A DNA stretch of 64,000 nt from Bradyrhizobium diazoefficiens (GCF_016612535.1 NZ_JAENXS010000002.1:310001-374000), one strand, 5' to 3'. Numbered from the stretch's first letter, positions 32,621 through 41,792 are shown. Notes: a model not told the origin generated them from the letters alone. Made by a program: numbers and translations.

Positions 32621-32705
32621 CGTCATTGCGAGCGAAGCGAAGCAATCCAGAAGGCATCGGCGGAGATAGTCTGGATTGCTTCGTCGCAAGAGCTCCTCGC
32701 AATGA
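32621..32705. repeat. Interspersed palindromic repeat, family A copy 2
   Basis: Same arms as the copy at 31070-31150 (CGTCATTGCGAGCGAAGCGA left, GAGCTCCTCGCAATGA right) with a different central 15-20 bases. Begins 7 bases after the lpdA stop. Confidence 0.85.
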
Positions 32706-32742
32706 CAAAGGATCGCTCACAGAACAAGAAAGAAGAGAGCCC

Positions 32743-33984
32743 ATGCAAGACAACGACAACCTCACCATCGAACGCCCGACCTTCGTCACCCATCTCGAAT
32801 GCGCGATGGAGGGCGATCATTACGCCGCCGACCAGGTCCACAATCTCTCCAAAGCCGGCAAGCCGCTGCTCGTGCGCTACGACCTCGCCGGCGTGAAGAA
32901 GGCGCTGACCAAGGATGCGCTTAGCAAACGGCCCGCCGACATGTGGCGCTACCGCGAGCTGCTGCCGGTGCGCAAATGCCAGGACATCGTCTCGCTCGGT
33001 GAAGTGACCACGCCGTTGATCCGGCTGCCGAAGCTCGGCGCAAAACTCGGCGGCGGCGAGATCATCGTCAAGGACGAGGGACGGCTGCCGACCGGTTCGT
33101 TCAAGGCGCGCGGCCTCGTGATGGCGGTGTCGATGGGCAAGGCGCTCGGCATCAAGCACATGGCGATGCCGACCAACGGCAATGCTGGTGCTGCGCTCGC
33201 GGCCTATGCGACGTCTTGCGGCATCAAGACCACGATCTTCTGCCCGGCCGATACGCCCGAGGTGAACGTCAGCGAGATCGAGCTCCAGGGCGCGACCGTC
33301 TACCGCGTCAACGGCTATATCGACGATTGCGGCAAGATCGTCGGCGAGGGCAAGGCAAAAGTCGGCTGGTTCGACACCTCGACCTTGAAGGAGCCGTACC
33401 GCATCGAAGGCAAGAAGACGATGGGCCTGGAGCTCGCCGAGCAGCTCAACTGGGACGTACCCGATGTGATCTTCTATCCGACCGGCGGCGGCACCGGCCT
33501 GATCGGCATGTGGAAGGCGTTCGACGAGCTCGAGAAGATCGGCTTCATCGGCAGCAAGCGTCCGCGCATGGTCGCCGTGCAGGCCTCGGGCTGCGCGCCG
33601 ATGGTGCGCGCCTATGAGGCCGGTTCCGAGCATGCCACGCGTTGGGAGGACGCCCACACCATCGCATCGGGCATCCGCGTGCCGCAGGCGATCGGCGACT
33701 TTCTGATTTTGCGCGCCGTGCGTGAGAGCAAGGGTTTTGCCATCGCGGTCGACGACGACAAGATCTCGTCGGCGCTGAACGAAGTCGCGCGCGAGGAGGG
33801 GCTGCTGCTGTGCCCCGAGGGCGCCGCGACCTATGCCGCCTACAAGGACAGCCTCGCCGACGGCCGCGTCAGCAAGACCGACCGCGTGATGCTGTTCAAC
33901 TGCGCGACCGGCCTGAAGTACCCGCTGCCGCCGGTCACCCGCACGCTCGATCGCCACAAGCCGATCGACTACACACAGTTCTAG
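32743..33984 (+). CDS. thrC: Threonine-synthase-like PLP enzyme
   Basis: Fold-type II PLP enzyme of 413 residues, closest to the short threonine synthase class that makes threonine from O-phosphohomoserine. PLP Lys in LPTGSFKARGLVMAV, substrate loop PTNGNAGAALAAYA, phosphate-binding YPTGGGTGLIGMW. N-terminal THLECAMEGDHYAADQVHNL resembles the zinc-ribbon-like lead of this class, but only one Cys is left. ATG 32743 follows GAAGAGAG. Members of this group include paralogues of unproven specificity, so the symbol is tentative. Confidence 0.8.
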   Translation: MQDNDNLTIERPTFVTHLECAMEGDHYAADQVHNLSKAGKPLLVRYDLAGVKKALTKDALSKRPADMWRYRELLPVRKCQDIVSLGEVTTPLIRLPKLGAKLGGGEIIVKDEGRLPTGSFKARGLVMAVSMGKALGIKHMAMPTNGNAGAALAAYATSCGIKTTIFCPADTPEVNVSEIELQGATVYRVNGYIDDCGKIVGEGKAKVGWFDTSTLKEPYRIEGKKTMGLELAEQLNWDVPDVIFYPTGGGTGLIGMWKAFDELEKIGFIGSKRPRMVAVQASGCAPMVRAYEAGSEHATRWEDAHTIASGIRVPQAIGDFLILRAVRESKGFAIAVDDDKISSALNEVAREEGLLLCPEGAATYAAYKDSLADGRVSKTDRVMLFNCATGLKYPLPPVTRTLDRHKPIDYTQF

Positions 33985-33986
33985 AA

Positions 33987-34170
33987 GCTCTCCCTCGCCC
34001 CGCTTGCGGGGGCGCGACGAGCTTCGCTCGCGCTGAGAGGGTCGGGGTGAGGGGGAGTCTCCGCGAGTCCTCTAGCAGAAGGGCTCGCGGAGGCTCCCCC
34101 TCACCCGAAACCCGCGCTTCGCGGGAATTTCGACCTCTCCCCGCAAGCGGGCGAGGTGAAGAAAAAGAGG
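33987..34170. repeat. Large imperfect palindromic intergenic element (family D)
   Basis: Pairs of arms such as GTGAGGGGGAGTCTCCGCGAG (left half, read up to 20 bases) against CTCGCGGAGGCTCCCCCTCAC (right half), flanked by CCCGCTTGCGGG-type and GCGCTTCGCG-type small hairpins. It fills the gap between thrC and the TTT binding-protein gene, ending at the latter's ribosome site. Confidence 0.7.
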
Positions 34171-34188
34171 AAGCGTCGGGAGAGCACA

Positions 34189-35160
34189 ATGAAGAAGACC
34201 GTCTGGGCCGGGCTGATCGGCATTCTCGCGCTCACCGGCGCCGCGCGCGCCGACGATTATCCGTCGCATCCCATCACCATCATCGTTCCCTTCGCGGCCG
34301 GCGGCCCGTCGGATGCGATGGCGCGCGTGCTCGCCGAGCGGATGCGCGTCTCGCTCGGCCAGGCCGTGGTGATCGAGAACGTTACGGGTGCCGGCGGCTC
34401 GATCGGCGTCGGCCGCGCCGTGCATTCGCCGCCGGATGGCTACACCATCTCGTTCGGCCATCTCGGCACCCATGTCGCCAACGGCGCCGTCTACAAGCTC
34501 AATTACGATCTCGTCGCCGATCTCGAACCCGTGGTGCTGTTGCCGAGCAACCCGATGATCGTGGTCAGCAAGAACGCCGTGCCGGCGACCTCGCTGAAAG
34601 AGCTTATGGAATGGCTGAAATCGCGCCCCTCGCCGCCGACGGCCGGCACGGCCGGTGCCGGCTCCGGCAGCCATATCGCCGGCGTCTATTTCGAGAGCGT
34701 CTCCGGCATCAAGCTGCAATTCGTGCCGTATCGCGGCACCGCGCCCGCGCTGAACGATCTCATCGCCGGCCAGATCGACATCATCGTCGACCAGACCTCC
34801 AACTCCATCAACCAGGTCCGCGCCGGCACGATCCGCGCCTATGCCATCACCGACAACAAGCGCCTGGCGTCAGCACCGGAGATCCCGACCGCGGAAGAGG
34901 CTGGGCTGAAGGGCTTCAACATGACGCTGTGGTCGGGCCTGTGGGTGCCGAAGGGCACGCCGAAGGAGATCGTCACCAAACTCAATGCGGCCGCCGTGGA
35001 AGCGCTGAACGATCCCGCTGTGAAGAAGCAGCTCGAAAGCCAGGGCCTGGAGATGACGCCGAAGGATCAGCTCACGCCGGAAGCGCTCGGCAATCGCCAG
35101 AAGGCCGAGATCGCAAAATGGTGGCCGATCATCAAGGCCGCGAACATCAAGGTGGAGTGA
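34189..35160 (+). CDS. Tripartite tricarboxylate transporter (TTT) family substrate-binding protein
   Basis: Periplasmic solute receptor of the TctC/Bug type, 323 residues. Signal peptide MKKTVWAGLIGILALTGAARA, then YPSHPITIIVPFAAGGPSD (the family's first ligand loop), VENV-like VIENVTGAGGSIGVG, and LQFVPYRGTAPALNDLIAGQ. Start ATG 34189 after GGGAGAGCACA. No TctA/TctB membrane subunits are adjacent, a common situation for the many orphan Bug receptors in this group. Ligand (a small carboxylate) is unknown. Confidence 0.92.
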   Translation: MKKTVWAGLIGILALTGAARADDYPSHPITIIVPFAAGGPSDAMARVLAERMRVSLGQAVVIENVTGAGGSIGVGRAVHSPPDGYTISFGHLGTHVANGAVYKLNYDLVADLEPVVLLPSNPMIVVSKNAVPATSLKELMEWLKSRPSPPTAGTAGAGSGSHIAGVYFESVSGIKLQFVPYRGTAPALNDLIAGQIDIIVDQTSNSINQVRAGTIRAYAITDNKRLASAPEIPTAEEAGLKGFNMTLWSGLWVPKGTPKEIVTKLNAAAVEALNDPAVKKQLESQGLEMTPKDQLTPEALGNRQKAEIAKWWPIIKAANIKVE

Positions 35161-35171
35161 GACGGGGATTT

Positions 35172-35279
35172 GTTGGTGGGTTAGCGAAGCGTAACCCACC
35201 AACGCCTCTATCCGCGGCAACAGAAGAGGTGGATTACGCCAGCGGACTGCGCTCGCGCAGCCGCGGTCTAATCCACCCT
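35172..35279. repeat. Two palindromic hairpins at a convergent gene junction (family E/F)
   Basis: First: GTTGGTGGGTTA / TAACCCACCAAC with an 8-nt GCGAAGCG loop (35172-35103 bases onward to 35203). Second: GGTGGATTA (35228-35236) / TAATCCACC (35269-35277). Between the TTT receptor and transglycosylase genes, where they may terminate both transcripts. The second arm pair recurs at 48232-48259. Confidence 0.7.
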
Positions 35280-35291
35280 ACGAAGCGGTGC

Positions 35292-37478
35292 TTACTCCGA
35301 TCCCATAAATCCGACCGGCGTTGCCTTGGCGGTCGCATCCTGCGTCACCATGCGCTGGTCGCTCTTGCCCGCGACTGCGCCGCTGCCCTCGAACCGCGCG
35401 CGATATACCAGCACGTTCTCCATCACGCGCTGGACATAGTTGCGCGTCTCCGAGAGCGGGATGCGCTCGACCCAGTCGACCGGGTCGATCTTGGGGTCGC
35501 GCGGATCGCCGTGGGCTTGCACCCATTCGCGCACCCGGCCGCGGCCGGCGTTGTAACCGGCGAAGGTCATGATCTGGTTGCCGCGATATTCGGAGAGCAA
35601 AGCGCTCAGCTCGGCGGCGCCCATCTGGGTGTTGTAGACGGGATCGGAGACCATCCTGTCCCAGTCATACGTGACACCAAAGCGCTTTGCGGTGTCGCGT
35701 CCGGCTTCCGGTGTTACCTGCATCAGGCCAACGGCATTGGCAGATGACTTGTCGCGTTGGTCGAACGAGCTCTCGGTGCGGGCCACCGAATAGATCACGC
35801 TGGTCTCGATCGCCGGCGCGATCTGCTTGTGCTCGGGAATGCCGATGGTCGGGAAGGCGTAGTGGTCGAGCGCCAGCCCGCGCGCCAGCGCCGACTTGCC
35901 GATTTCGAGCATGACGCGCGCGTCGTTGCGCCGGCTGGCGAGTTCGCCGAGCGCTTCGAGCGCCGCGACGTCGGCGCTCTCCTTGGCAAAATCCTCAGCG
36001 TAGTAGAGCACCACGTCGCGCTCGCCGATGCGGTAGAGCATGTCTGCGGCGCGCACGCGGTCGTCCGCGGGCGGGGTGTCTGCTTCTGCTGAAGCCAGCA
36101 CCGGCGAGGGCGCGCGCAACTCGATATTGTCATTGTCGAGGCCGAGCTTGGCACGGGCGAGCTGGCCGTAATACGCGGTCGGATAGCGCGCGGCAGTCTT
36201 GTAGCTCATGCGTGCGTCGGCTGTGGCCCCCATGGCTTCTGCTGCGCGGCCGCGCCAGTAATTGGCACGCGACAGCGCGATCGGATTGGCCGAGCCTTCG
36301 TCTATCGCGGCAAAGTGCATCATCGCGGTCCTGGGATCGTCGAGATAGCGTAGCGCGATCCAGCCGCACATAAAGTGGTAGTCGACGCGATAGACCTCCA
36401 TTGCCGGCATCGCGGCCGCGCGCACCACGTCGTAGGCGGTCTTGAACTTGCCCTGGTCGAGCAGTTTTCGCGCCAGCAGGCGGCGCTCGCGCCACCACGC
36501 ATCGGTGTCCTGGGCCGCCATCGCGTCGGGCGCCGCAGCCAGGATCAGTTCGGCCGCGTCGTCGACGCGGTCCTTCTGCAGATGCCATTGCGCGCGGCAC
36601 AGCACGTAGCCGAGGTCGCGGCGCGCGTCAGCCGATACCTCGTCGAGATAGTCCGTGGCCTTGTTCTCCTTGCCGTTGACGGCGGCGCAGGCCTTGACGA
36701 TCGCGAGCGCATCCTCGCCGAGACGTTTTGCGGCGCGCCTCGCACCGGCGTAGTCCTTGGCGCCCAGGCGCTTGTCCATGCGGACGCGATGATCCTCGGC
36801 GGTCAAGAGGTCGTGGAACGCTTCGTAGGAATCCTCCTCGCTGCGCTCGGACAATTCGTCCGTGCGCCAGGCCTCGCGGACGAGACGCGCGGCCCGGTCG
36901 CTGTCGCCTTCGGCGATCAGCACGCGGGCGAGCGCGAAATTGCCCTTGGCGCTGGTCGGCCGGTCCATCGTGAAGGCGTGCACGGTGGCCGCATCGCTTT
37001 TCTCCTGCCACAGCCGAGCCTCGGCGCGGCGGCGCAGCAGCGCGGCGCTCGGCCAATCCGGATTGGCGGCAAGGAAAGCGGCGTAGCGCTTGAAATTCGC
37101 GGTGCTCTCGGAATGGCGCAGCATGAACCAGTCGGCGAGCTTTTGTCCGGCGGGATCGGCAATGCGGTCGCGCGCGGCCGTCGCGTCATCGGTCTTGCCC
37201 TTGCGCGCAAGGTCGATCGCATCCTTCAGCGCGACGAGGTCGCCGGTCAATGGCGGCGGGGCCGGCTTGTCCGCGGATTCGTCCTGCTTCTTCGACTTGC
37301 GCTTGGCCTGGGCATGCTTGCCGTGCTTGCCCGCCGCAGCGTGCCGCTGCTTTCCGGCTTTGGCCTCGAGGGTCTTCTTCGGCGCTGATGATTTGCTCTT
37401 CGCCGCCAGCTCCGTCGGGAGCAGCGCCAGTGCGGCCATGGCAACGACACACGCGAGCGAGCGTAGGCACTGGTTCAT
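35292..37478 (-). CDS. slt: Soluble lytic murein transglycosylase (Slt family)
   Basis: Cleaves peptidoglycan glycan strands in the periplasm. About 728 residues: signal peptide (SLACVVAMAALALLPTELAA), a Lys-rich low-complexity segment (about 30-75), a long alpha-superhelical domain, and the C-terminal GH23 lysozyme-like domain with catalytic Glu in VARTESSFD, NAVGLMQVTPEAG and FAGYNAGRGRVREW. Start at 37478 is fixed by AGGGGGA just upstream. Convergent with the TTT receptor gene and divergent from the cyclase. Confidence 0.94.
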   Translation of the reverse strand: MNQCLRSLACVVAMAALALLPTELAAKSKSSAPKKTLEAKAGKQRHAAAGKHGKHAQAKRKSKKQDESADKPAPPPLTGDLVALKDAIDLARKGKTDDATAARDRIADPAGQKLADWFMLRHSESTANFKRYAAFLAANPDWPSAALLRRRAEARLWQEKSDAATVHAFTMDRPTSAKGNFALARVLIAEGDSDRAARLVREAWRTDELSERSEEDSYEAFHDLLTAEDHRVRMDKRLGAKDYAGARRAAKRLGEDALAIVKACAAVNGKENKATDYLDEVSADARRDLGYVLCRAQWHLQKDRVDDAAELILAAAPDAMAAQDTDAWWRERRLLARKLLDQGKFKTAYDVVRAAAMPAMEVYRVDYHFMCGWIALRYLDDPRTAMMHFAAIDEGSANPIALSRANYWRGRAAEAMGATADARMSYKTAARYPTAYYGQLARAKLGLDNDNIELRAPSPVLASAEADTPPADDRVRAADMLYRIGERDVVLYYAEDFAKESADVAALEALGELASRRNDARVMLEIGKSALARGLALDHYAFPTIGIPEHKQIAPAIETSVIYSVARTESSFDQRDKSSANAVGLMQVTPEAGRDTAKRFGVTYDWDRMVSDPVYNTQMGAAELSALLSEYRGNQIMTFAGYNAGRGRVREWVQAHGDPRDPKIDPVDWVERIPLSETRNYVQRVMENVLVYRARFEGSGAVAGKSDQRMVTQDATAKATPVGFMGSE

Positions 37479-37804
37479 TCCGTGGTCCCCCCTGCGAAAC
37501 CAGTACAAACCAAAGTCCGCGACGACATGCGGCTCGAGAATCAAATCGACATGAAGAACGGTGACGCAGCATTGTTTCGCATTCCTCACGCTCCCGCAAC
37601 AATGCGGCAAAATACGGATGGAACGCGGGAACTTGTGCAACGGAGGATAGAGCGAGACTCCTTACCTTTGTTAACGAATGAAGGCTGCGCGACGGTTGCG
37701 GACGGCTCGCGGCGCCACCAGCGGCCAGATTGCGCGTGTTCCCCGGCCGAAATCCGGTGTATTGAGTTCCATCAAGCCGTCCTTCACCCTTTGCCCCGCT
37801 CCCC
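37479..37804. other. Intergenic region between slt and cyclase gene
   Basis: 326 bases between divergent starts; probably holds both promoters. It contains one stretch of lower GC around 37655-37680 (CTTACCTTTGTTAACGAATG). No gene or convincing motif recognised. Confidence 0.4.
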
Positions 37805-39540
37805 ATGCCGCTGTTCAACCAGACGATCCGGCGCAAAATCGTCGGCATCGCCCTCGGACTGATCGTCCTGATGGTCGTCACATCGATCCTGTCGATGGTG
37901 ATGTCGAGCAGGTCGGCCTGCTCCTGGACGAACTGACCGACCGCTACATCCCGGCCTACGGGCATCTGGCGCGCGCCAATATCCGCTCGCTGGAGCGGGC
38001 GCTGGCGCTGCGGCGCATGGTCATGACCAAAATGCAGTCGCCCTCGGACGAGGAGGCCTATGCGGCGCGCCTGCGCGAGTTCGAGGAAATCGACCGCAAG
38101 ATCGAGGAAGAAGCCGAGGGCGCACGCACGCTCATCAACGCGATCATCGACGATCCAAGGACCTTCTCGGACAATGCCGCACTGGCGCGGATTGAGACGC
38201 GCATGGAAACCGCCGTCGCCGAGCTACGCCGCGATCTGAACGAGGAGCATGCAAAGCTCCTCAAGCAGGTCGATGCGCGCCAGATGACGGAGGCCCGCGG
38301 CACGCTGGAGCGGATCGACACGCTGCGCGACCAATTCAACCAGAAGATCGACGCAGTCCGTGCCGACATGTTGAAGCAGGTCTACTTCAGCACCTCGCAG
38401 GTGATCGACCGTCAGCGCCAGGCGATCATCATCTCGGGCATCGTGACGATCCTCGCCGCTGTGGTCGGCTTTGCCTTTGCGCTGCTGGTCAGTAGCGGCA
38501 TCACGCGTCCGGTGCGGCTGTTGCTCGCCGGCACCCGCGAAGTCGAGGCGGGCCGCTTCGACAAGACCATCAGCATCACGACTCAGGACGAGATCGGCGA
38601 ACTCGCCGCAGCCTTCAATCGCATGATCGAGCAGCTGCGCCAGAACGAGCGCATCCGCGAGACCTTTGGCCGCTACATCGATCCCAAGGTGGTGCAGGGG
38701 TTGATCGACCGGCCGGAGGTCGCCATCGACGGCCAGCGCCGGGTGATGACGATCATGTTCTGCGACATGAGCGGCTTCACCTCGATGAGCGAGGGCATGA
38801 CGCCGCGCGGCCTCGTCAAGGTGATGAACCATTATTTCACGATGATGTCCGGCCCGATCAGGAGCAATCGCGGCGTCATCGACAAATATATCGGCGACGC
38901 CATCATGGCCTATTGGGGCCCGCCCTTCATCGAGGAGGACGAGCCGGCGCTGCTCGCCGGTATCGCAGCCATCGAGATGACCGACCAGGTGCCGGCGCTT
39001 CAGAAGCAGCTGCCGGACCTCCTAGGCATCCGCGCCATGCCGGGTCTCTGCGATCTGCGCATCGGCATTGCCACCGGCGAGGTCCTGACCGGCAGCATCG
39101 GTTCCGATCTGATGATGAGCTTTACGGTGATGGGTGACGCGGTGAACCTTGCCTCGCGTCTGGAAGCCGTGAACAAGCTCTACGGCACCCGGATCCTGAT
39201 CTCGCAGGCAACGGCGGATGCGATCGGCTCACGGCTCGAACTGCGCGAGATCGATCGCCTCGCGGTTGCCGGCCAGAGTGCGCCGCAGCCCGTGTTCCAA
39301 ATGATGGGCCGGGCAGGTGCGCTTGCCCCCGCCCGGGAGAGCCTGCGCGCGCACTATGCCGAAGGCCTTGCCGCGTATCGCGCGTGCCGCTTCGACGACG
39401 CACGCACCGCGTTCAACGCCGCGCTGGAGAGCGCCCCCGGCGATGGCCCTACGCGCACGCTGCTCGCCCGCATCGCAGAGTTCGCGGCCAATCCGCCTGC
39501 CGCCGATTGGGACGGCGCGTGGCGGATGGACAGCAAATAG
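37805..39540 (+). pseudogene. HAMP-domain class III adenylate/guanylate cyclase with a one-base frameshift near the N-terminus
   Basis: From ATG 37805 the frame encodes MPLFNQTIRRKIVGIALGLI and a first membrane helix, then fails after SMVM and ends within about 10 codons. One frame over, the sequence continues as VEQVGLLLDELTDRYIPAYG. Adding one G at about 37903 (ATGTCG to ATGGTCG) restores a single 578-residue protein: TM1, periplasmic helical region, TM2 (IIISGIVTILAAVVGFAFAL), HAMP, and a cyclase domain with metal Asp in FCDMSGFTSM and YIGDAIMAYWG, and Asn/Arg in GDAVNLASRLE. As read, full-length anchored protein cannot be made. It may be mutation or sequencing error. Confidence 0.82.
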
Positions 39541-39647
39541 CCCTCCGCCTCCGGGAATAATTGATTCTATCTCATAACGATGTTCGCCGTGACGCATTTT
39601 CCGGGATTAGGTTTGTTGTCCTTGAGGCGTTTGATGGGGATACGCCG

Positions 39648-39824
39648 ATGACAGAACTTGAGGACAGGCTGGAGCGGTTCGAGACACTCACGGCCGAATG
39701 CGAGTTGATCACCAAGCTTGCCACCGACAGCAACAAGCGCGAATTTTACCTAAAGCTGTCGGAGCAGTACCGGCAGCTCGCGGTCGACATGCGGCAGGCG
39801 ATCGCGACCAGGGCGGCAGCCTGA
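39648..39824 (+). CDS. Small hypothetical protein, 58 aa
   Basis: Begins MTELEDRLERFETLTAECEL; almost entirely helical and amphipathic, with no membrane segment or cysteine cluster beyond one Cys. ATG 39648 has GATGGGGA upstream. Codon third positions are GC-rich, as in coding DNA here. It follows the cyclase by about 100 bases. No function can be assigned. Confidence 0.55.
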   Translation: MTELEDRLERFETLTAECELITKLATDSNKREFYLKLSEQYRQLAVDMRQAIATRAAA

Positions 39825-40040
39825 CATGGCCTAAGGGTTCCAGTTGGAGCGAGGTACGACGCCGGGGGCATCCCTGCGTTTGCGAGACGTCGCGCGGTCG
39901 CAATCCGTTCTTAACAATTGAGACGCATGCTCGCTGGGAAGCGGGAGTCGCGCGGCGCGGTTCCCGGCGATGGGAATGCCCGGGCAAGGTTGCCATGCAA
40001 CATTGCCCACGAAAATTGCTCGTCCGGTGGATGACATCCC

Positions 40041-40268
40041 ATGCGTCTGTTTGCCATGCGTCTGTTTGCGGTCATCTTGTTTGCGCTCATGACGGCAGCC
40101 TGCAACCAGGAGCAGGACGTCACGGGCTCGACCCCGCTTTGTCCGATACGCAGCTACAGCTCCTACAATCCGCGCGACATGAACCAGTGCGTTGCCGCCT
40201 GCAAGTCGTGCGACCACGGCAATACGGTCACCTGCACCACCTCCTGCACGCTGAGGGGCGCGCACTGA
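40041..40268 (+). CDS. Small cysteine-rich exported protein, possible lipoprotein
   Basis: 75 residues from ATG 40041 or 70 from ATG 40056; the two starts lie in a tandem duplication (ATGCGTCTGTTTGC twice). A hydrophobic signal (FAVILFALMTAAC) ends in a Cys that could be lipidated, although Thr at -3 is atypical. The mature part has six further Cys, in CVAACKSCDHG and CTTSCTL, suggesting disulfides or metal binding. No family recognised. It lies at the left edge of the metal-gene island. Confidence 0.6.
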   Translation: MRLFAMRLFAVILFALMTAACNQEQDVTGSTPLCPIRSYSSYNPRDMNQCVAACKSCDHGNTVTCTTSCTLRGAH

Positions 40269-40540
40269 GCGGGGCCGCGTCTGGTGACCGACAGCCCGCA
40301 GATCGCCCATGCCGGCGAGCTCGCGCAGGAGACGCTGGCCTATGTCGTCCATGCCGCCGTGGCGCTCCACATCTCGGCGACCGTCTGGGGATGCCGTTGG
40401 TGATGCGCGATGGAACGCTGGCGCGGATGTGGCAGCGATCGGGGAACCGCGAGAGCTGAACCGCTGACGGTGCTCCGCCACCGGAACGAATGACATAGGA
40501 TACTCATTGGAAGGAGCAGGCAGGACGCGGAGTCGAATGA

Positions 40541-40798
40541 ATGGGTATGCTCGATCCCGGCCGGTTTCTGGTGTCGTGCTCGCATTGCGAGGCTTGGCCG
40601 ATGGCCGCCAATGTCAAGCGTGCGAGCTGGTCGGCGCAGCCACACGAGGTCCGCTTCGTCTGCCCGCGCTGCCGCCGCGAGGAGACCGCGATCGTATCCG
40701 CATCCGGGCAATTGCTACCGATCAAGCGCGTCGATATTCCGCCGCAGGACGTGACTGCTGCCTGGGCCCAGGCCCAACGTCCGCGGGGGCGGACATAA
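40541..40798 (+). CDS. Small zinc-ribbon-like protein, 85 aa
   Basis: Two CxxC pairs, CSHC (residues 13-16) and CPRC (about 41-44), are spaced as in a treble-clef or zinc-ribbon knuckle. The remainder is unremarkable, with a Pro/Arg-rich tail. Starts MGMLDPGRFLVSCSHCEAW. No family can be named. The gene is preceded by about 270 bases containing only short, unconvincing frames. Confidence 0.6.
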   Translation: MGMLDPGRFLVSCSHCEAWPMAANVKRASWSAQPHEVRFVCPRCRREETAIVSASGQLLPIKRVDIPPQDVTAAWAQAQRPRGRT

Positions 40799-40885
40799 GC
40801 CGCACATCATTGCGCGATCCCGTTTTGGAACCCTGCCAACCGTCGGACGTTTCCGCCTCGACACCAATGCATCGAGGCTGAACGC

Positions 40886-41107
40886 ATGATCAGCGAGCAT
40901 TTCGACACCCGCACACGGATCAACATGAAGCTGGCGCTGGACCGGGTTTGCCGCCATCGTCCCGACGGCGAGGATCATGGCTTCCGCAGGTCAGTCGCCG
41001 AAAACATCATCCGCTGTGCGCTCGCGGGTAGGACCGGCATCGGCCAGCTCGTCGATGCCGGCGAGCGGGCCACGATCAGGACGCGCGCGGAGCGGGAGAC
41101 GGCCTGA
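40886..41107 (+). CDS. Small hypothetical protein, 73 aa
   Basis: Hydrophilic, basic protein beginning MISEHFDTRTRINMKLALDR; a segment SVAENIIRCALAGRTGIGQL follows, probably helical. No membrane segment or known motif. It resembles small uncharacterised proteins I associate with Bradyrhizobium genomes. Reported because start, length and GC-rich third positions look coding; function unknown. Confidence 0.5.
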   Translation: MISEHFDTRTRINMKLALDRVCRHRPDGEDHGFRRSVAENIIRCALAGRTGIGQLVDAGERATIRTRAERETA

Positions 41108-41278
41108 TTGCGTACTGGCGGAATTCGTCGATAGCCGTGGTAGGGTTGTCGCCAGGAGATTGTCCATGGTGCTCACGATCCTGCCGCTGCATGCCGACCG
41201 CATTCGCCTTCACCCAGTCTGCTTTGCGATGCTGACCGAGTCGTCTGCGCTCGCAAGTCTTGCGGGACGCGCGACAGC

Positions 41279-41569
41279 TTGATCAGTGAGGCCCATTGGC
41301 GCGACGACATCGCGTCGCTGGTGTTTTCAGTCACCGGCCATGGCGCGATCTGTGCCGTGCACCGGGGCGCCTTCCGAACCTTGCTCGGCACAGAGCCGTC
41401 GCCGGCGGCCTGCCTCGGCTATTTCCGGCGGTTTGAAGCCGCCTTTCGAGCCGCCGCCGGCGCCAAGATTGCCCGCAAGGGCATTTTGCCCGGGACAAGC
41501 CTGCATCTTACCAGTCGCGACATCGCCCGGAAGCTGCTAGAAGACGCGCAAATCGCCAATGGAGAATAG
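41279..41569 (+). CDS. DUF1488-like protein, 96 aa
   Basis: Small soluble protein with the pattern of DUF1488: FSVTGHGAICAVHRGAFRTL near the N-terminus, FRRFEAAFRAAAGAKIARKG in the middle and LHLTSRDIARKL at the C-terminus. The only in-frame start is TTG 41279, without a strong ribosome site. It ends 3 bases before cbtB, whose ribosome site GGAGAA lies in its last codons, so the two are probably cotranscribed. Role unknown. Confidence 0.65.
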   Translation: MISEAHWRDDIASLVFSVTGHGAICAVHRGAFRTLLGTEPSPAACLGYFRRFEAAFRAAAGAKIARKGILPGTSLHLTSRDIARKLLEDAQIANGE

Positions 41570-41572
41570 CCT

Positions 41573-41782
41573 ATGAGCCCGTCGCAGCTCACGAACGCCC
41601 AGCTCGCCAACGCTCAGGTCACGCTTCCGGTTGCCGCCGGGCACGTGGGACGGCTGTCGCAGGCTCTGATGGCGATGATGCTCGGCGTGTTCGTCGTCGG
41701 GGTGGTCGGCTTCTCGCATATCGACGTCGTCCACAACGCTGCCCACGACGTGCGGCATTCGAACGCGTTCCCCTGCCACTAG
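41573..41782 (+). CDS. cbtB: CbtB-type cobalt transporter subunit
   Basis: 69-residue protein with one membrane helix (LSQALMAMMLGVFVVGVVGF) and a short metal-binding-looking tail rich in His (HIDVVHNAAHDVRHSNAFPCH region). This is the CbtB pattern, predicted small partner of CbtA in cobalt uptake. ATG 41573 has GGAGAA 7 bases upstream. cbtA starts 10 bases after its stop. Elsewhere cbtAB often follow a cobalamin riboswitch; none was recognised here. Confidence 0.88.
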   Translation: MSPSQLTNAQLANAQVTLPVAAGHVGRLSQALMAMMLGVFVVGVVGFSHIDVVHNAAHDVRHSNAFPCH

Positions 41783-41792
41783 CCGGGGTGGC

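Noticed and set aside
31070..32705. Repeated elements considered as a CRISPR array.
   Set aside because: Only two copies 1.5 kb apart with a gene between them and internal palindromes; not spaced repeats.
40284..40459. Two short overlapping frames (VTDSPQIAHAGEL ... and MPLVMRDGTLARMW ...) that might be one frameshifted small gene.
   Set aside because: No ribosome site, no recognisable motif and no homologue in mind; too weak to annotate.
41108..41572. Possible cobalamin riboswitch before cbtB.
   Set aside because: No B12-box-like segment or typical long structured leader was recognised, and most of the space is taken by the DUF1488-like frame.
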